Source of the DNA: Georgenia sp. M64
Lineage (GTDB): Bacteria > Actinomycetota > Actinomycetes > Actinomycetales > Actinomycetaceae
DNA length: 64,000 bases
Reading direction: 5' to 3'
NCBI RefSeq assembly: GCF_038049925.1
Contig: NZ_CP145809.1
Span: 3,196,599 to 3,260,598 of the forward strand
A program made the position numbers and the translations under genes. Below, piece by piece: positions 53,686 to 62,752 of this stretch (the stretch's first letter is position 1; every line of letters begins with the position of its first letter). A model generated the notes under the pieces. The model did no database searches. It was not told the DNA's origin and worked only from the letters and a program-made list of their open reading frames with translations.

Positions 53686-54339
53686 ATGAGCACCGCAGAG
53701 CCCCCTCTCTCCCCCGCCCAGGCCTGGGCGCGGCTGCGCGCCGGCAACGCGCGCTTCGCTGCCGACGCCATGGAGCACCCCTCGCGGGGCGCGGCCCGCC
53801 GTGCCGAGCTGGCCGGTGGCCAGCACCCCTTCGCGGTGGTCCTGGGCTGCTCGGACTCCCGCGTGCCGGCCGAGCTCGTCTTCGACCAGGGCCTGGGTGA
53901 CCTCTTCGTCGTCCGGACCGCCGGGCACGTCCTGGACCCGGCCGTCATCGGCTCGGTGGAGTACGGCGTGGCGGTCCTCGGCGCCCCCCTCGTCGTGGTC
54001 CTGGGACACGAGGGCTGCGGCGCGGTGCGCGCCGCCACCGACGCCCTGGTGAGCGGTGCGTCGGCACCGGGTTTCGTCGGCGAGGTCGTCGACCGCCTCG
54101 TGCCCTCGCTCGTCACCGACCCCGGCGCGCCGCTCGCCGGCCCGTCCGGCGGCGGAGAGCTGCCCGGGCAGGAGGAGCTGCGCCGCCGGCACGTGCGCGC
54201 CACGGTCCGGCGCCTGCACGAGCGGTCCGCGCTCGTCGCCGCCGCCGTGGCCGAGGGCCGCTGCGCCGTGGTCGGGGCCGACTACGCCCTCACCGAGGGC
54301 ACGACCGTGCTCGTCGAGTCGGTGGGCGCGCTCAGCTGA
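53686..54339 (+). CDS. beta-class carbonic anhydrase
   Basis: 217 residues. Zinc ligands are C55 (in CSDSR), H108 and C111 (in GHEGCG), with the Asp-Arg pair D57-R59 of the active site. It interconverts CO2 and bicarbonate in the cytoplasm. It follows the kinase gene by 49 bases and converges with phoH. Confidence 0.95.
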   Translation: MSTAEPPLSPAQAWARLRAGNARFAADAMEHPSRGAARRAELAGGQHPFAVVLGCSDSRVPAELVFDQGLGDLFVVRTAGHVLDPAVIGSVEYGVAVLGAPLVVVLGHEGCGAVRAATDALVSGASAPGFVGEVVDRLVPSLVTDPGAPLAGPSGGGELPGQEELRRRHVRATVRRLHERSALVAAAVAEGRCAVVGADYALTEGTTVLVESVGALS

Positions 54340-54427
54340 CAAGGGCTGCCGCCCCGTAACCCTTCTGTCCCAGACGCCCGCGGACCGGGCCCCGGCGGCA
54401 CGCCCGGACCCGGCCCGCGGCCGCCGC

Positions 54428-55864
54428 TCAGATCTCGACGCCCTCCAGCAGCTCGGTGACCAGCGCCGAGACCGCCGAGCGCTCGGACCGGGTGAGCGTC
54501 ACGTGCGCGAAGAGCTCCTTGCCCTTGAGCGCCTCGACCACCGCGGCGATGCCGTCGTGCCTCCCCACCCGCAGGTTGTCGCGCTGGGCGACGTCGTGGG
54601 TGAGGACCACCTTGGAGTTCTGGCCGATGCGCGAGAGCACGGTGAGCAGGACGTTGCGCTCGAGCGACTGTGCCTCGTCGACGATGACGAAGGCGTCGTG
54701 CAGCGACCGGCCCCGGATGTGGGTGAGCGGCAGCACCTCGAGCATCCCGCGGGCGATGACCTCGTCGAGGACCTCCTGGGCGACGAGCGCGCCGAGGGTG
54801 TCGTAGACCGCCTCGGCCCAGGGGTTCATCTTCTCGTGCTGGTCCCCGGGCAGGTACCCCAGCTCCTGCCCGCCGACGGCGTACAGCGGCCGGAAGACGA
54901 GGACCTTGCGGTGCTCCCGGCGCTCCATGACGGCCTCCAGGCCCGCGCACAGCGCGAGGGCCGACTTGCCCGTCCCCGCCCGGCCGCCGAGGGAGACGAT
55001 GCCGACGTCGGGGTTGAGGAGGTGGTCGATCGCGATCCGCTGCTCGGCCGACCGGCCCCGCACGCCGAAGACCTCCCGGTCCCCGCGCACGAGGTGCAGC
55101 CGCCCGCCCGCCGCGGTGGTCGCCAGCGCCGAGCCGCGCGGGGAGTGCAGGACCACGCCCGTGTGGACCGGGGCGTCGGCGAGCCCGTCGGGGGTGGCGA
55201 GGTCGTCGATGACGACGGACTCGGCCCCCCACAGGTCCGCCATCTCCGACTCGGTCAGCTCCGCCGTCGTCATCCCCGTGTAGCCGGAGTCCACCACCTG
55301 CTGGGCGCGGTACTCCTCGGCGTTGAGGCCGACGGCGGAGGCCTTGACCCGCATCGGCAGGTCCTTGGAGACGACGGTGACGTCGTTGCCCTCCGCGGCG
55401 AGGTTGGCGGCCACGGAGAGGATGCGGGTGTCGTTGTCCCCCAGCCGCAGCCCGGAGGGCAGGACCTGGTCGTTGGTGTGGTTGAGCTCGACCCGCACGG
55501 TGCCGCCGTCGTCACCGACGGCGACGGGGTGGTCGAGCCGGCCGTTCTTGATGCGCAGGTCGTCGAGCAGGCGCAGCGCAGAGCGGGCGAAGTAGCCCAG
55601 CTCGGCGTGGTGACGCTTGCCCTCGAGCTCGGTGATGACCACCACCGGCACGACGACGTCGTGCTCGGCGAAGCGCAGGATGGCCCGCGGGTCGGAGAGC
55701 AGCACGGAGGTGTCCAGCACGTAGGTGCGCAGCGCGGTGCCGGTCGGCTCGGCCACGCCCAGCTCGGCCGCGACGTCGGGACCGGACTCGGCCGGGGCGT
55801 CAGGAGCGGTGCCGGTCCGGGCGGTGACCTGCTGCGGGGCGCTGGAAGTGCGGTTGAGGCTCAC
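54428..55864 (-). CDS. PIN-PhoH family ATPase/RNA helicase
   Basis: 478 residues from GTG 55864 (GGAGGG ahead). Residues 45-185 form a PIN domain ([45 protein letters not shown]). From about 270 the PhoH ATPase follows ([13 protein letters not shown] as P-loop, [13 protein letters not shown] as Walker [13 protein letters not shown]). Such PhoH2-type proteins act as RNA unwinding and cleaving enzymes. A short leader frame lies upstream. Confidence 0.95.
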   Translation of the reverse strand: MSLNRTSSAPQQVTARTGTAPDAPAESGPDVAAELGVAEPTGTALRTYVLDTSVLLSDPRAILRFAEHDVVVPVVVITELEGKRHHAELGYFARSALRLLDDLRIKNGRLDHPVAVGDDGGTVRVELNHTNDQVLPSGLRLGDNDTRILSVAANLAAEGNDVTVVSKDLPMRVKASAVGLNAEEYRAQQVVDSGYTGMTTAELTESEMADLWGAESVVIDDLATPDGLADAPVHTGVVLHSPRGSALATTAAGGRLHLVRGDREVFGVRGRSAEQRIAIDHLLNPDVGIVSLGGRAGTGKSALALCAGLEAVMERREHRKVLVFRPLYAVGGQELGYLPGDQHEKMNPWAEAVYDTLGALVAQEVLDEVIARGMLEVLPLTHIRGRSLHDAFVIVDEAQSLERNVLLTVLSRIGQNSKVVLTHDVAQRDNLRVGRHDGIAAVVEALKGKELFAHVTLTRSERSAVSALVTELLEGVEI

Positions 55865-56192
55865 GAGGGCTCCCTCCGGCGCCGTGGCGCCGTGTCAGCT
55901 GCTCGGGTGATGGGCGCGGTGCGCGCCCGACCCGGCGGTGGTGGGGGCGGTGGGCCGGCCCGTGAGGGACCGGCGGCCCCTCCCGTCCGCAGCTGGCTGC
56001 TGCATGGGCTGACCTCCCGGAGAACGGCAGGTGTGCCGTCCTTCAGGGCGAAACTACGACCGGCGCGGGCGCTGCCCGCCGCGACACACCGCAGGGCGTG
56101 GCGTTGTTCACACGCCCGACACACGGCGTTCGGCCGCGTGGCCCACCGCGGCGCGAGGGCCGAGACCGTGCGCCGCGGCCGCAGCGCGGCCT
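55865..56192. other. 328-bp leader region of phoH
   Basis: Between phoH and uppS, both on the minus strand. Apart from the small frame described next, only GC-rich inverted repeats are seen, for example GGCGCCGTGGCGCC at 55879-55892 just before phoH. Confidence 0.5.
55895..56005 (-). CDS. possible leader peptide upstream of phoH
   Basis: 36 codons from ATG 56005 with a strong GGGAGG 8 bases upstream, ending 30 bases before the phoH start. The peptide is rich in Gly, Arg, Thr and Ala (starts MQQPAADGRGRRSL). No similarity known. A real ribosome site before so short a frame suggests a regulatory uORF, but the frame may also be chance. Confidence 0.35.
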   Translation of the reverse strand: MQQPAADGRGRRSLTGRPTAPTTAGSGAHRAHHPSS

Positions 56193-56954
56193 TCAGCGGC
56201 CGAGGCGCCGCTCCCGCTGGGCGTAGTCGCGCAGCGCCCGCAGGAAGTCCACCCGGCGGAAGTCGGGCCAGTAGACCTCGCAGAAGTAGTACTCGCTGTG
56301 CACGGACTGCCACAGCAGGAACCCGCCGAGGCGCTGCTCGCCGGAGGTGCGGATGACGAGGTCGGGGTCGGGCTGGCCCTTGGTGTACAGGTGCTCGGTG
56401 ATGTCGTCGACGCCGATCTCCGCGGCGATCTCCTCGATGCTCTGCCCGGCCGCGGCGCGCTCGAGCAGCAGCGAGCGCACCGCGTCGGTGATCTCGTGGC
56501 GGCCGCCGTAGCCGATCGCGACGTTGACCGCCATGCCGTCCAGGCCGTCGGTGCTCGCCTGGGCGGCGCTGAGCCGGGCCGCGAACGCCGGCGGGAGCAG
56601 GTCGAGGGAGCCCACGACCCGCAGGCACCACCGACCGGTGCGCGCGAGCTTCTCCACGGTGCCGGTGATGATCTCGAGCAGGTCCGCGACCTCGGCCGGG
56701 TCGCGCTCGAGGTTGTCGGTGGAGAGCATCCACAGGGTCACGACCTCGACGCCGGTCTCCTCCGACCAGTGGAGGAGCTCGGAGATCTTGTCCGCCCCGC
56801 GCCGGTGCCCGTGGACCACCGGGCTGCCCAGCGCCTTGGCCCAGCGCCGGTTGCCGTCGAGGATGACGGCGACGTGCCGTGGGATGCGCTGCCGGTCGAG
56901 GTCGGCGACGAGACGCCGTTCGTACAGGGTGTACAGCAGCTCCGGCGTGCGCAT
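56193..56954 (-). CDS. uppS: isoprenyl transferase (UPP synthase family)
   Basis: 253 residues from ATG 56954. The family motifs are complete: HVAVILDGNRRWAK with the catalytic Asp, HRRGADKISELLHW, TLWMLSTDNLERDP, AIGYGGRHEI and DLVIRTSGEQRLGGFLLWQSVHSEYYF. It makes a cis-prenyl diphosphate carrier for cell-wall synthesis. Whether the product is C15 or a long chain cannot be told from the sequence. Confidence 0.95.
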   Translation of the reverse strand: MRTPELLYTLYERRLVADLDRQRIPRHVAVILDGNRRWAKALGSPVVHGHRRGADKISELLHWSEETGVEVVTLWMLSTDNLERDPAEVADLLEIITGTVEKLARTGRWCLRVVGSLDLLPPAFAARLSAAQASTDGLDGMAVNVAIGYGGRHEITDAVRSLLLERAAAGQSIEEIAAEIGVDDITEHLYTKGQPDPDLVIRTSGEQRLGGFLLWQSVHSEYYFCEVYWPDFRRVDFLRALRDYAQRERRLGR

Positions 56955-57069
56955 CGACCGACAGTCACTCTCCTCGCCCCTGCGGCTTCGCCGCCCTGCC
57001 GCGGGGAGGTCCCCCGGTGGCTGCTGGGAGGTTACCGCCGTCACGTGTCCCGACGGACCGCGAGGCCCA

Positions 57070-57089
57070 AACCTACGCTACCGTAGGTT
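57070..57089. promoter_or_regulatory. inverted repeat before the hemolysin III-type gene
   Basis: AACCTACG-CTAC-CGTAGGTT, a perfect 8-base inverted repeat with a 4-base spacer, 32 bases before the ATG at 57122. The size and symmetry suit a TetR-type operator, but no regulator gene is next to it. Confidence 0.45.
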
Positions 57090-57121
57090 GTCTCGTCCGA
57101 CCCCTGCCCCGGAGGCGTCCC

Positions 57122-57793
57122 ATGTCCGAAGTCACGGACCGCACGTCCGGCGTCGCCGACGCGATCAAGCCGAGGCTGCGCGGCTGGCTGCACGCCGTGA
57201 CCGCTCCCCTCGCGCTGGTCACGGGTGTCGTCCTGGTCCTGCTGACCCCCGCGGGGGCCGGCCGGGTCGCGGTCGGCGTCTTCGCCCTCGCCGGGGTCGT
57301 GCTGTTCGGCACGTCGGCGGTCTACCACCGCGGCACGTGGTCGCCCCGCGCCGCGGCCACGCTGCGCCGGATGGACCACTCGAACATCTTCCTGCTCATC
57401 GCGGGCACCTACACCCCGCTCGCCGTCCTGCTGCTGGAGCGCTCCACCGCCACGATGCTGCTCACGGTGGTGTGGGGTGGGGCCGTCCTGGGCATTCTCG
57501 CCCGGGTCGTCTGGCTCTCGGCCCCGCGGTGGGTCTACGTGCCGATCTACATGGCGCTCGGGTGGGTGGCGGTGTGGTTCATGCCCGCCTTCTGGGCCGG
57601 TGGCGGGCCGGCCGTCGTCGCGTTCGTCGCCGTCGGCGGGCTGGCGTACACCGTCGGAGCGCTGGTCTACGCCCTCAAGCGGCCCAACCCCTCACCCCGG
57701 TGGTTCGGCTTCCACGAGATCTTCCACGTCGGCACGGTCCTGGGCTGGGGCTGCCACGTCGTCGCCGTCGCCCTGGCGGTCGGGCAGGCCTGA
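57122..57793 (+). CDS. hemolysin III family membrane protein (TrhA/YqfA)
   Basis: 223 residues, seven membrane helices. GTSAVYHRGTWSP, RRMDHSNIFLLIAGTYTPLAVL and FGFHEIFHVGTVLGWGCHVVAV hold the conserved Ser, His and Asp residues of the PAQR/hemolysin III fold that bind a metal. In bacteria such proteins affect membrane-lipid balance. GGAGG is 7 bases before ATG 57122. Confidence 0.92.
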   Translation: MSEVTDRTSGVADAIKPRLRGWLHAVTAPLALVTGVVLVLLTPAGAGRVAVGVFALAGVVLFGTSAVYHRGTWSPRAAATLRRMDHSNIFLLIAGTYTPLAVLLLERSTATMLLTVVWGGAVLGILARVVWLSAPRWVYVPIYMALGWVAVWFMPAFWAGGGPAVVAFVAVGGLAYTVGALVYALKRPNPSPRWFGFHEIFHVGTVLGWGCHVVAVALAVGQA

Positions 57794-57937
57794 CCCACCG
57801 GGCGTCGGGCAGGCCTGACCGACCGGCCGCCACACCGGCGATCCGCCGGTTCCGGGTTCGTGCAGCGCCTTCCTCGGCGCGCGGACCTGCGGCGACGGTC
57901 CTACGCTCGGTGCCACCCGGACCGAGGAGGAACCGTC

Positions 57938-58936
57938 ATGGCCGACGACGCCGAGACCCTGTGGACCGCCGACCCGCGGCGACTGCTGCGCCCGGGCCCG
58001 GAGTTCAACCTCGCGTCGGTCGACCGCGCCGGGACGCCCGGATGGTCTGGCGACAAGGACGACGCCAAGGAGCTCATGCTCCGGCGCGGCGAGCTCCTCT
58101 CCGAGCTCCAGGAGCGTCTCTTCGCCCACGGCCGCACCGGTGGGGACCGGTCCGTCCTGCTCGTGATCCAGGGCCTGGACACCGCCGGCAAGGGCGGCAT
58201 CGTCCGGCACGTCCTCGGCATGGTCGACCCCCAGGGCGTCGCACTGCGCTCCTTCGGCGTCCCGACCGAGGAGGAGCGCGAGCACCACTACCTGTGGCGC
58301 ATCCGCAACGCGCTCCCGCGCCCGGGCCAGATCGGCGTCTTCGACCGGTCCCACTACGAGGACGTGCTCGTCGTCCGGGTGGAGGGTCTCGTCGAGCGTG
58401 AGGTCTGGGAGCCCCGGTTCGAGGAGATCAACCGCTTCGAGCAGGAGGTGGTGGAGTCCGGCACGACGGTGGTCAAGGTCGCCCTCATGGTCTCGGCGGA
58501 GGAGCAGGGGATGCGGCTCATGGAGCGGCTCGACCGCCCGGACAAGCACTGGAAGTACAACCCCTCCGACGTCGACACCCGGCAGCGCTGGTACGACTAC
58601 CAGGCCGCCTACGCCGACGTCCTCGCCCGGACGAGCACCGACGTCGCGCCCTGGTACGTCGTGCCCGCGGACAAGAAGTGGTACTCGCGCCTGGTGGTCA
58701 CCGAGCTGCTCACCCAGGCACTCATCGACCTCGACCTCACGTGGCCGAAGGCCGACTTCGACGTCGACACCGAACGGGCCCGGCTGGCCGCCACCATGCA
58801 GCCGCAGGTCCTGGCCGCCGCGGAGCAGGCCGGCGAGCAGGCTCGCGCCAAGCACGAGGACGGCGAGGAGTCCTACCGCGAGGCGCTCGCGGAGGCGGGC
58901 TCGCTGGACGACCTCCCCGGCGACGACCGGGACTGA
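57938..58936 (+). CDS. ppk2: polyphosphate kinase 2 family protein
   Basis: 332 residues from ATG 57938 (GAGGAGG 7 bases before). Walker A IQGLDTAGKGG (78-87) and the Walker B-like FDRSHYEDVL (D136, R137) are typical of PPK2, which uses polyphosphate to phosphorylate nucleotides. The lid (HWKYNPSDVDTRQRWYDY) is also present. A charged tail of about 35 residues follows. Class I or III (nucleoside mono- or diphosphate use) is not decided. Confidence 0.93.
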   Translation: MADDAETLWTADPRRLLRPGPEFNLASVDRAGTPGWSGDKDDAKELMLRRGELLSELQERLFAHGRTGGDRSVLLVIQGLDTAGKGGIVRHVLGMVDPQGVALRSFGVPTEEEREHHYLWRIRNALPRPGQIGVFDRSHYEDVLVVRVEGLVEREVWEPRFEEINRFEQEVVESGTTVVKVALMVSAEEQGMRLMERLDRPDKHWKYNPSDVDTRQRWYDYQAAYADVLARTSTDVAPWYVVPADKKWYSRLVVTELLTQALIDLDLTWPKADFDVDTERARLAATMQPQVLAAAEQAGEQARAKHEDGEESYREALAEAGSLDDLPGDDRD

Positions 58937-58944
58937 CGGCCGGT

Positions 58945-59274
58945 CTAGCGACCCGCCGCCGCGTCGTCCTCGGCAGCGCTCGCCGAGCGGTCGTCGGCGA
59001 CCCTCGCCGAGCGGTCGTCGGCGACCGTCGCCGCGCGGTCCGCGGCGGGGCCCCGGGCTGTGTCGTCCGCGGCGGCGGCGGCCGCCTCGGCCTCGTCACG
59101 GAGCCGCGCGTTGCGGTCGACGCGGCGCATGTGGCGGGTCATGGACCAGAAGAGCGGGATCGCCGCCGCCGCGAGGAGGAAGAAACCCCAGAAGAACCCC
59201 TCGAGGCCGGGGCTGACGACCCACGCCTCCATCTCCACCGGCGTCGGGGAGGGAGTGGCGGTCAGGACGATCAC
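58945..59274 (-). CDS. small membrane protein downstream of mca
   Basis: 109 residues from GTG 59274, which overlaps the mca stop (GTGA). One membrane helix ([18 protein letters not shown]) is followed by a basic stretch ([16 protein letters not shown]) and a repetitive Ala/Asp/Arg tail with two DDRSA repeats ([16 protein letters not shown]). Similar small proteins follow mca in other actinobacteria. Function unknown. Confidence 0.75.
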   Translation of the reverse strand: MIVLTATPSPTPVEMEAWVVSPGLEGFFWGFFLLAAAAIPLFWSMTRHMRRVDRNARLRDEAEAAAAAADDTARGPAADRAATVADDRSARVADDRSASAAEDDAAAGR

Positions 59275-60182
59275 GACTCCACCGTCCCACGCCGGACCGG
59301 GACCTCGACACCGTCCGGGTGCACACCGGCGAACAGGTCGTCCTCGAGGGGCTCGGACACCTCGACGCGGGACCGGGCGAGCTCGAACTCCTCGAACGGC
59401 CAGATCTCGGCCTCGATGTCGCGCGGCACCTGGAAGAAGAACCCGTCGGGGTCGATCTGGGTGGCGTGCGCGCGCAGCGCCGCGTCCCGGGCGGGGAAGT
59501 GCTCGGCGCAGCGGACCCGCGCCGTCGCCGGCCGCCGGGGACGGTCGCGGCGGCGCTCGAACCACTCCTCGAAGGGCGAGCTGAGCCCGCGCTCCTGCAT
59601 CGCGGTGTGCACGGCCTCGATCCGCGCGAGCGAGAACGAGATGTCGTAGTACAGCTTCTGCACCGCCCAGGCCGGACCGGCCTCGGGGTAGGCGTCGGGG
59701 TCGGCCGCCGCCTCGTACGCGGCCACCGCCACCTTGTGGGCCATGATGTGGTCCGGGTGGGGGTAGCCGCCGTTCTCGTCGTAGCAGGTCATGACGTGCG
59801 GCTGGAACTCGCGGATCTGCCGCACCAGGGCGCCCACCGGCACCTCCAGCGGCTCCAGCGCGAAGCAGCCCTCGGGCAGCGGCGGCAGCGGGTCGCCCTC
59901 GGGCAGGCCCGAGTCGACGAACCCGAGCCAGACGTGCTCGATGCCCAGGGCCCTGGCCGCCTCGGCCATCTCGCGCCGGCGGTAGCCCGGCAGGTCGCGC
60001 AGGATCTCGGCGTCACCCTCGAGGCGGGGGTTGAGGATGTCCCCGCGCTCGCCGCCGGTGCAGGTCACGACACGGACGCGGTGCCCCTCGGAGGTGTACT
60101 TCGCCATGGTGGCCGCGCCCTTGCTCGACTCGTCGTCGGGATGGGCGTGGACGGCCATGAGCCGGAGGGACTGGTCGGGCAC
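59271..60182 (-). CDS. mca: mycothiol S-conjugate amidase
   Basis: 303 residues from GTG 60182. Zinc ligands are in AHPDDESS (H14, D17) and HPDH (H142-H145); [11 protein letters not shown] and [10 protein letters not shown] also match. Mca cleaves mycothiol conjugates of toxins so that they can be exported as mercapturates. The related deacetylase MshB is shorter and lacks the C-terminal [26 protein letters not shown] region, so Mca is the better call. It marks the host as a mycothiol-making actinobacterium. Confidence 0.94.
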   Translation of the reverse strand: MPDQSLRLMAVHAHPDDESSKGAATMAKYTSEGHRVRVVTCTGGERGDILNPRLEGDAEILRDLPGYRRREMAEAARALGIEHVWLGFVDSGLPEGDPLPPLPEGCFALEPLEVPVGALVRQIREFQPHVMTCYDENGGYPHPDHIMAHKVAVAAYEAAADPDAYPEAGPAWAVQKLYYDISFSLARIEAVHTAMQERGLSSPFEEWFERRRDRPRRPATARVRCAEHFPARDAALRAHATQIDPDGFFFQVPRDIEAEIWPFEEFELARSRVEVSEPLEDDLFAGVHPDGVEVPVRRGTVES

Positions 60183-60306
60183 GGCGAGGTTCCTCTGCTG
60201 GGGTGGGCGGTGGCCGGACGGCGGCCTGGTCTGCGGGACAATGGTCTCGCATCACCGCCGGGTTTGGCGACGCAGGTCCCGGCAGCCGCACCGAAGGAAG
60301 GCCACC

Positions 60307-60759
60307 ATGTCCGCCAGCCCCCAGCACGACGCCGGCCCACCGGTCCGCGGGCCCGTGGACGACGACGTCGTGGCCGCGCGGTACGGCCGGGGCCCGTCGG
60401 CGGCGACGCGCCGACGTCGCCTCGTGGCCGCCGTCGTGGCTGCGGCCCTGCTGCTGGCCGCCGCGGTCGCGCTCCAGGCGGCGTCGCTGCGCGAGCCGTC
60501 GGTCGAGGTGGAGAACCTCGGCTTCACGGTCGAGGACGCCTCCAGCACCACCGTCCGGTTCTCCCTCCTCACCGCGCCGGGCACCACCGCCACGTGCACG
60601 CTCGTCGCCCTCAACGAGTCCTTCACCCAGGTCGGGTTCCGGCAGGTCACGGTCGGTCCGGTCACCGCCGAGCGGACGTCCCACGAGGCGGTCGTGACCA
60701 CCACCGAGCTGGCCACCACCGGCAGCGTCGAGAGCTGCCGCGTCGTGGACCGGGGCTGA
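60307..60759 (+). CDS. DUF4307 domain-containing protein
   Basis: 150 residues from ATG 60307 (GAAGGAAGG before). An N-terminal arginine-rich stretch (ARYGRGPSAATRRRR), one membrane helix (LVAAVVAAALLLAAAVAL) and an extracytoplasmic beta domain with two cysteines (TATCTLVALN and ESCRVV). The DUF4307 family is found next to mca and greA in actinobacteria. Function unknown. Confidence 0.88.
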   Translation: MSASPQHDAGPPVRGPVDDDVVAARYGRGPSAATRRRRLVAAVVAAALLLAAAVALQAASLREPSVEVENLGFTVEDASSTTVRFSLLTAPGTTATCTLVALNESFTQVGFRQVTVGPVTAERTSHEAVVTTTELATTGSVESCRVVDRG

Positions 60760-60783
60760 CTCCTTCGTTGCCCTTGGTATACT
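60755..60783 (+). promoter_or_regulatory. promoter of greA
   Basis: TATACT at 60778-60783 with TGG directly before it makes an extended -10; GCTGAC at 60755-60760 is a possible -35, 17 bases away. It leaves a leader of about 115 bases before the greA start. Confidence 0.6.
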
Positions 60784-60904
60784 CGTCGCTTTACACGCCG
60801 CCCCGGACGCGGCACGCGAGTGCGGATGCACGGGGCGATGGTTCCCTTTGCCTCGGCCGCGCGGGTGCGCGGACCGGGGCACGAACTTATGTGGAGGAGG
60901 AGCC

Positions 60905-61390
60905 GTGACGCAGACGAGCACCACCTGGCTCACCCAGGAGGCGTACAACCGGCTCAAGGCAGAGCTCGAGCACCTCACGGGCGCCGGCCGGGCCGAGATC
61001 GCCGAGAAGATCGACGCGGCCCGTCAGGAGGGTGACCTCAAGGAGAACGGCGGCTACCACGCCGCCCGCGAGGAGCAGGCCAAGCAGGAGGCACGCATCA
61101 ACCAGCTCACCGAGCTCCTGCGCAACGCGCACGTGGGCGAGGCACCGCCGGACGACGGCATCATCGAGTCCGGCATGGTCGTCACCGCCAAGGTGGCCGG
61201 CAAGGAGCGCACCTTCCTCCTGGGCTCGCGCGAGGGCGCGCCGGACCTGGACATCGAGGTCTACTCCGAGTCATCCCCCCTCGGCAGCGCGCTGGTGGGG
61301 AAGAAGGAGGGCGACACCGCCTCCTACGACGCGCCGAACGGCTCGACCATCACCGTCGAGGTCACCTCGGTCAAGCCCTTCCAGGGCTGA
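60905..61390 (+). CDS. greA: transcription elongation factor GreA
   Basis: 161 residues from GTG 60905 with GGAGGAGGAG before it. The N-terminal coiled coil carries the acidic tip (IDAARQEGDLKENGGYHAAREEQ, with D and E that reach the RNA polymerase active site) and the C-terminal FKBP-like domain is complete. GreA lets stalled polymerase cleave its transcript and resume. Confidence 0.97.
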   Translation: MTQTSTTWLTQEAYNRLKAELEHLTGAGRAEIAEKIDAARQEGDLKENGGYHAAREEQAKQEARINQLTELLRNAHVGEAPPDDGIIESGMVVTAKVAGKERTFLLGSREGAPDLDIEVYSESSPLGSALVGKKEGDTASYDAPNGSTITVEVTSVKPFQG

Positions 61391-61402
61391 CAGGCACCGC
61401 CC

Positions 61403-61438
61403 GGACGGGCCGTCTCCCCGCGGGGAGACGGCCCGTCC
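61403..61438 (+). terminator. strong hairpin after greA
   Basis: GGACGGGCCGTCTCCCCG followed directly by its exact complement, a 36-base perfect palindrome 13 bases after the greA stop. It has no T tract but such GC hairpins are common terminators in actinobacteria. Confidence 0.8.
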
Positions 61439-61549
61439 GTCGTCCGTGGCGTGACGACGGACGTCGCACGCCGGTGGCTCAGCACCCTGTCGGACCGCGC
61501 GACGGCGCCGCGGCCGTCCGAGGCCACTGACCGTCCGAGGCCGCGACCG

Positions 61550-62752
61550 TCAGTGGCGCAGGATCGTGTACCCGTGACCCCGGAGCTCCTCGAGCACCGA
61601 CTCGCAGTGCTCCGGCCCCTTGGTCTCCAGCTCGACGGTGATCTCCACCTCGTCGACGGCGAGGCCGGCCGCGGTGCGCGCGTGCTCGATGTTCACGACG
61701 TTCCCACCGCTCTCGGCCAGGCGCTGGAGCAGCCGCGCGAGGTTGCCGGGGGTGTCCTTGAGCAGCACGCGCATCTGCAGGTACCGCCCGGCGGCGGACA
61801 TGCCGTGCCGGATGATCCGCAGCAGCACCAGCGGGTCGACGTTACCCCCGGAGAGGACGACGACGACGGGACCGGCGAAGGCGTCCGGCTCGGCCAGCAG
61901 CGCGGCCACGCCCGCCGCGCCCGAGGGCTCGACCACGAGCTTCGCGCGCTCCACCACGTGCAGGACGGCGCGGGAGAGCTCCTCCTCGGAGACCGTCCGG
62001 ACCGAGGCCACATGCTCGGCGATGAGCCGGAACGGCACCTCGCCGGGCATCCCGACCGCGATGCCGTCGGCCATCGTGTGCAGCTCGCGGCGCAGCACGG
62101 GGTGCCCCTGGGCCAGCGACGCGGGGTAGGCCGCGGCCGCCGCCGCCTGAACGCCGACCACGGCCACGGTCGGGTCCACGGCGTGGACGGCGGCCGCGAC
62201 GCCCGCGAGCAGCCCCCCTCCCCCGGTCGGGACGAGGATCGTGCGCACCCCGGGCACCTGCTCGAGGATCTCCAGCCCGATCGTGCCCTGACCGGCGACG
62301 ATGTCGGGGTGGTCGTAGGGGTGGATGAGCACCCGGCCGGAGTCGTCCGCCGTCGCGGCGGCGAGGCACTCGGTGAGGTCGGCGCCGGTGAGCACCACCT
62401 CGGCGCCGTACTGACGGGTCGCGGCGACCTTGGGCAGGGCGGCGTCGACCGGCATGAAGATCCGCGCGGAGATCCCCAGCTCCCGCGCGGCCAGCGCCAC
62501 GCCCTGGGCGTGGTTGCCTGCGGACGCCGCCACGACGCCGCGGGCCTTCTCCTCGGCGGTCAGCCGGGACATGCGCACGTAGGCGCCGCGGACCTTGAAC
62601 GAGCCGGTGCGCTGGAGGTTCTCGGCCTTGAGCCAGACCGGCGTCCCGACGAGGCGGGCCAGGGTGGTCGACTCCTCCACCGGGGTCACCCGGGCGACGG
62701 CGGCGACGGTCCGCGCCGCCTCGCGGAAGGTCTCCAGGTCGAAGGCGCTCAT
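61550..62752 (-). CDS. ilvA: threonine ammonia-lyase (biosynthetic type, short form)
   Basis: 400 residues from ATG 62752, which overlaps the upstream stop (ATGA). The PLP lysine is K53 in RTGSFKVRGA; the phosphate loop is PTGGGGLLAG; one ACT domain lies at the end (MRVLLKDTPGNLARLLQRLAESGGNVV). It turns threonine into 2-oxobutanoate. A single ACT domain and this length fit the TdcB/short IlvA class common in actinobacteria; feedback by isoleucine is possible but not certain. Confidence 0.93.
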   Translation of the reverse strand: MSAFDLETFREAARTVAAVARVTPVEESTTLARLVGTPVWLKAENLQRTGSFKVRGAYVRMSRLTAEEKARGVVAASAGNHAQGVALAARELGISARIFMPVDAALPKVAATRQYGAEVVLTGADLTECLAAATADDSGRVLIHPYDHPDIVAGQGTIGLEILEQVPGVRTILVPTGGGGLLAGVAAAVHAVDPTVAVVGVQAAAAAAYPASLAQGHPVLRRELHTMADGIAVGMPGEVPFRLIAEHVASVRTVSEEELSRAVLHVVERAKLVVEPSGAAGVAALLAEPDAFAGPVVVVLSGGNVDPLVLLRIIRHGMSAAGRYLQMRVLLKDTPGNLARLLQRLAESGGNVVNIEHARTAAGLAVDEVEITVELETKGPEHCESVLEELRGHGYTILRH

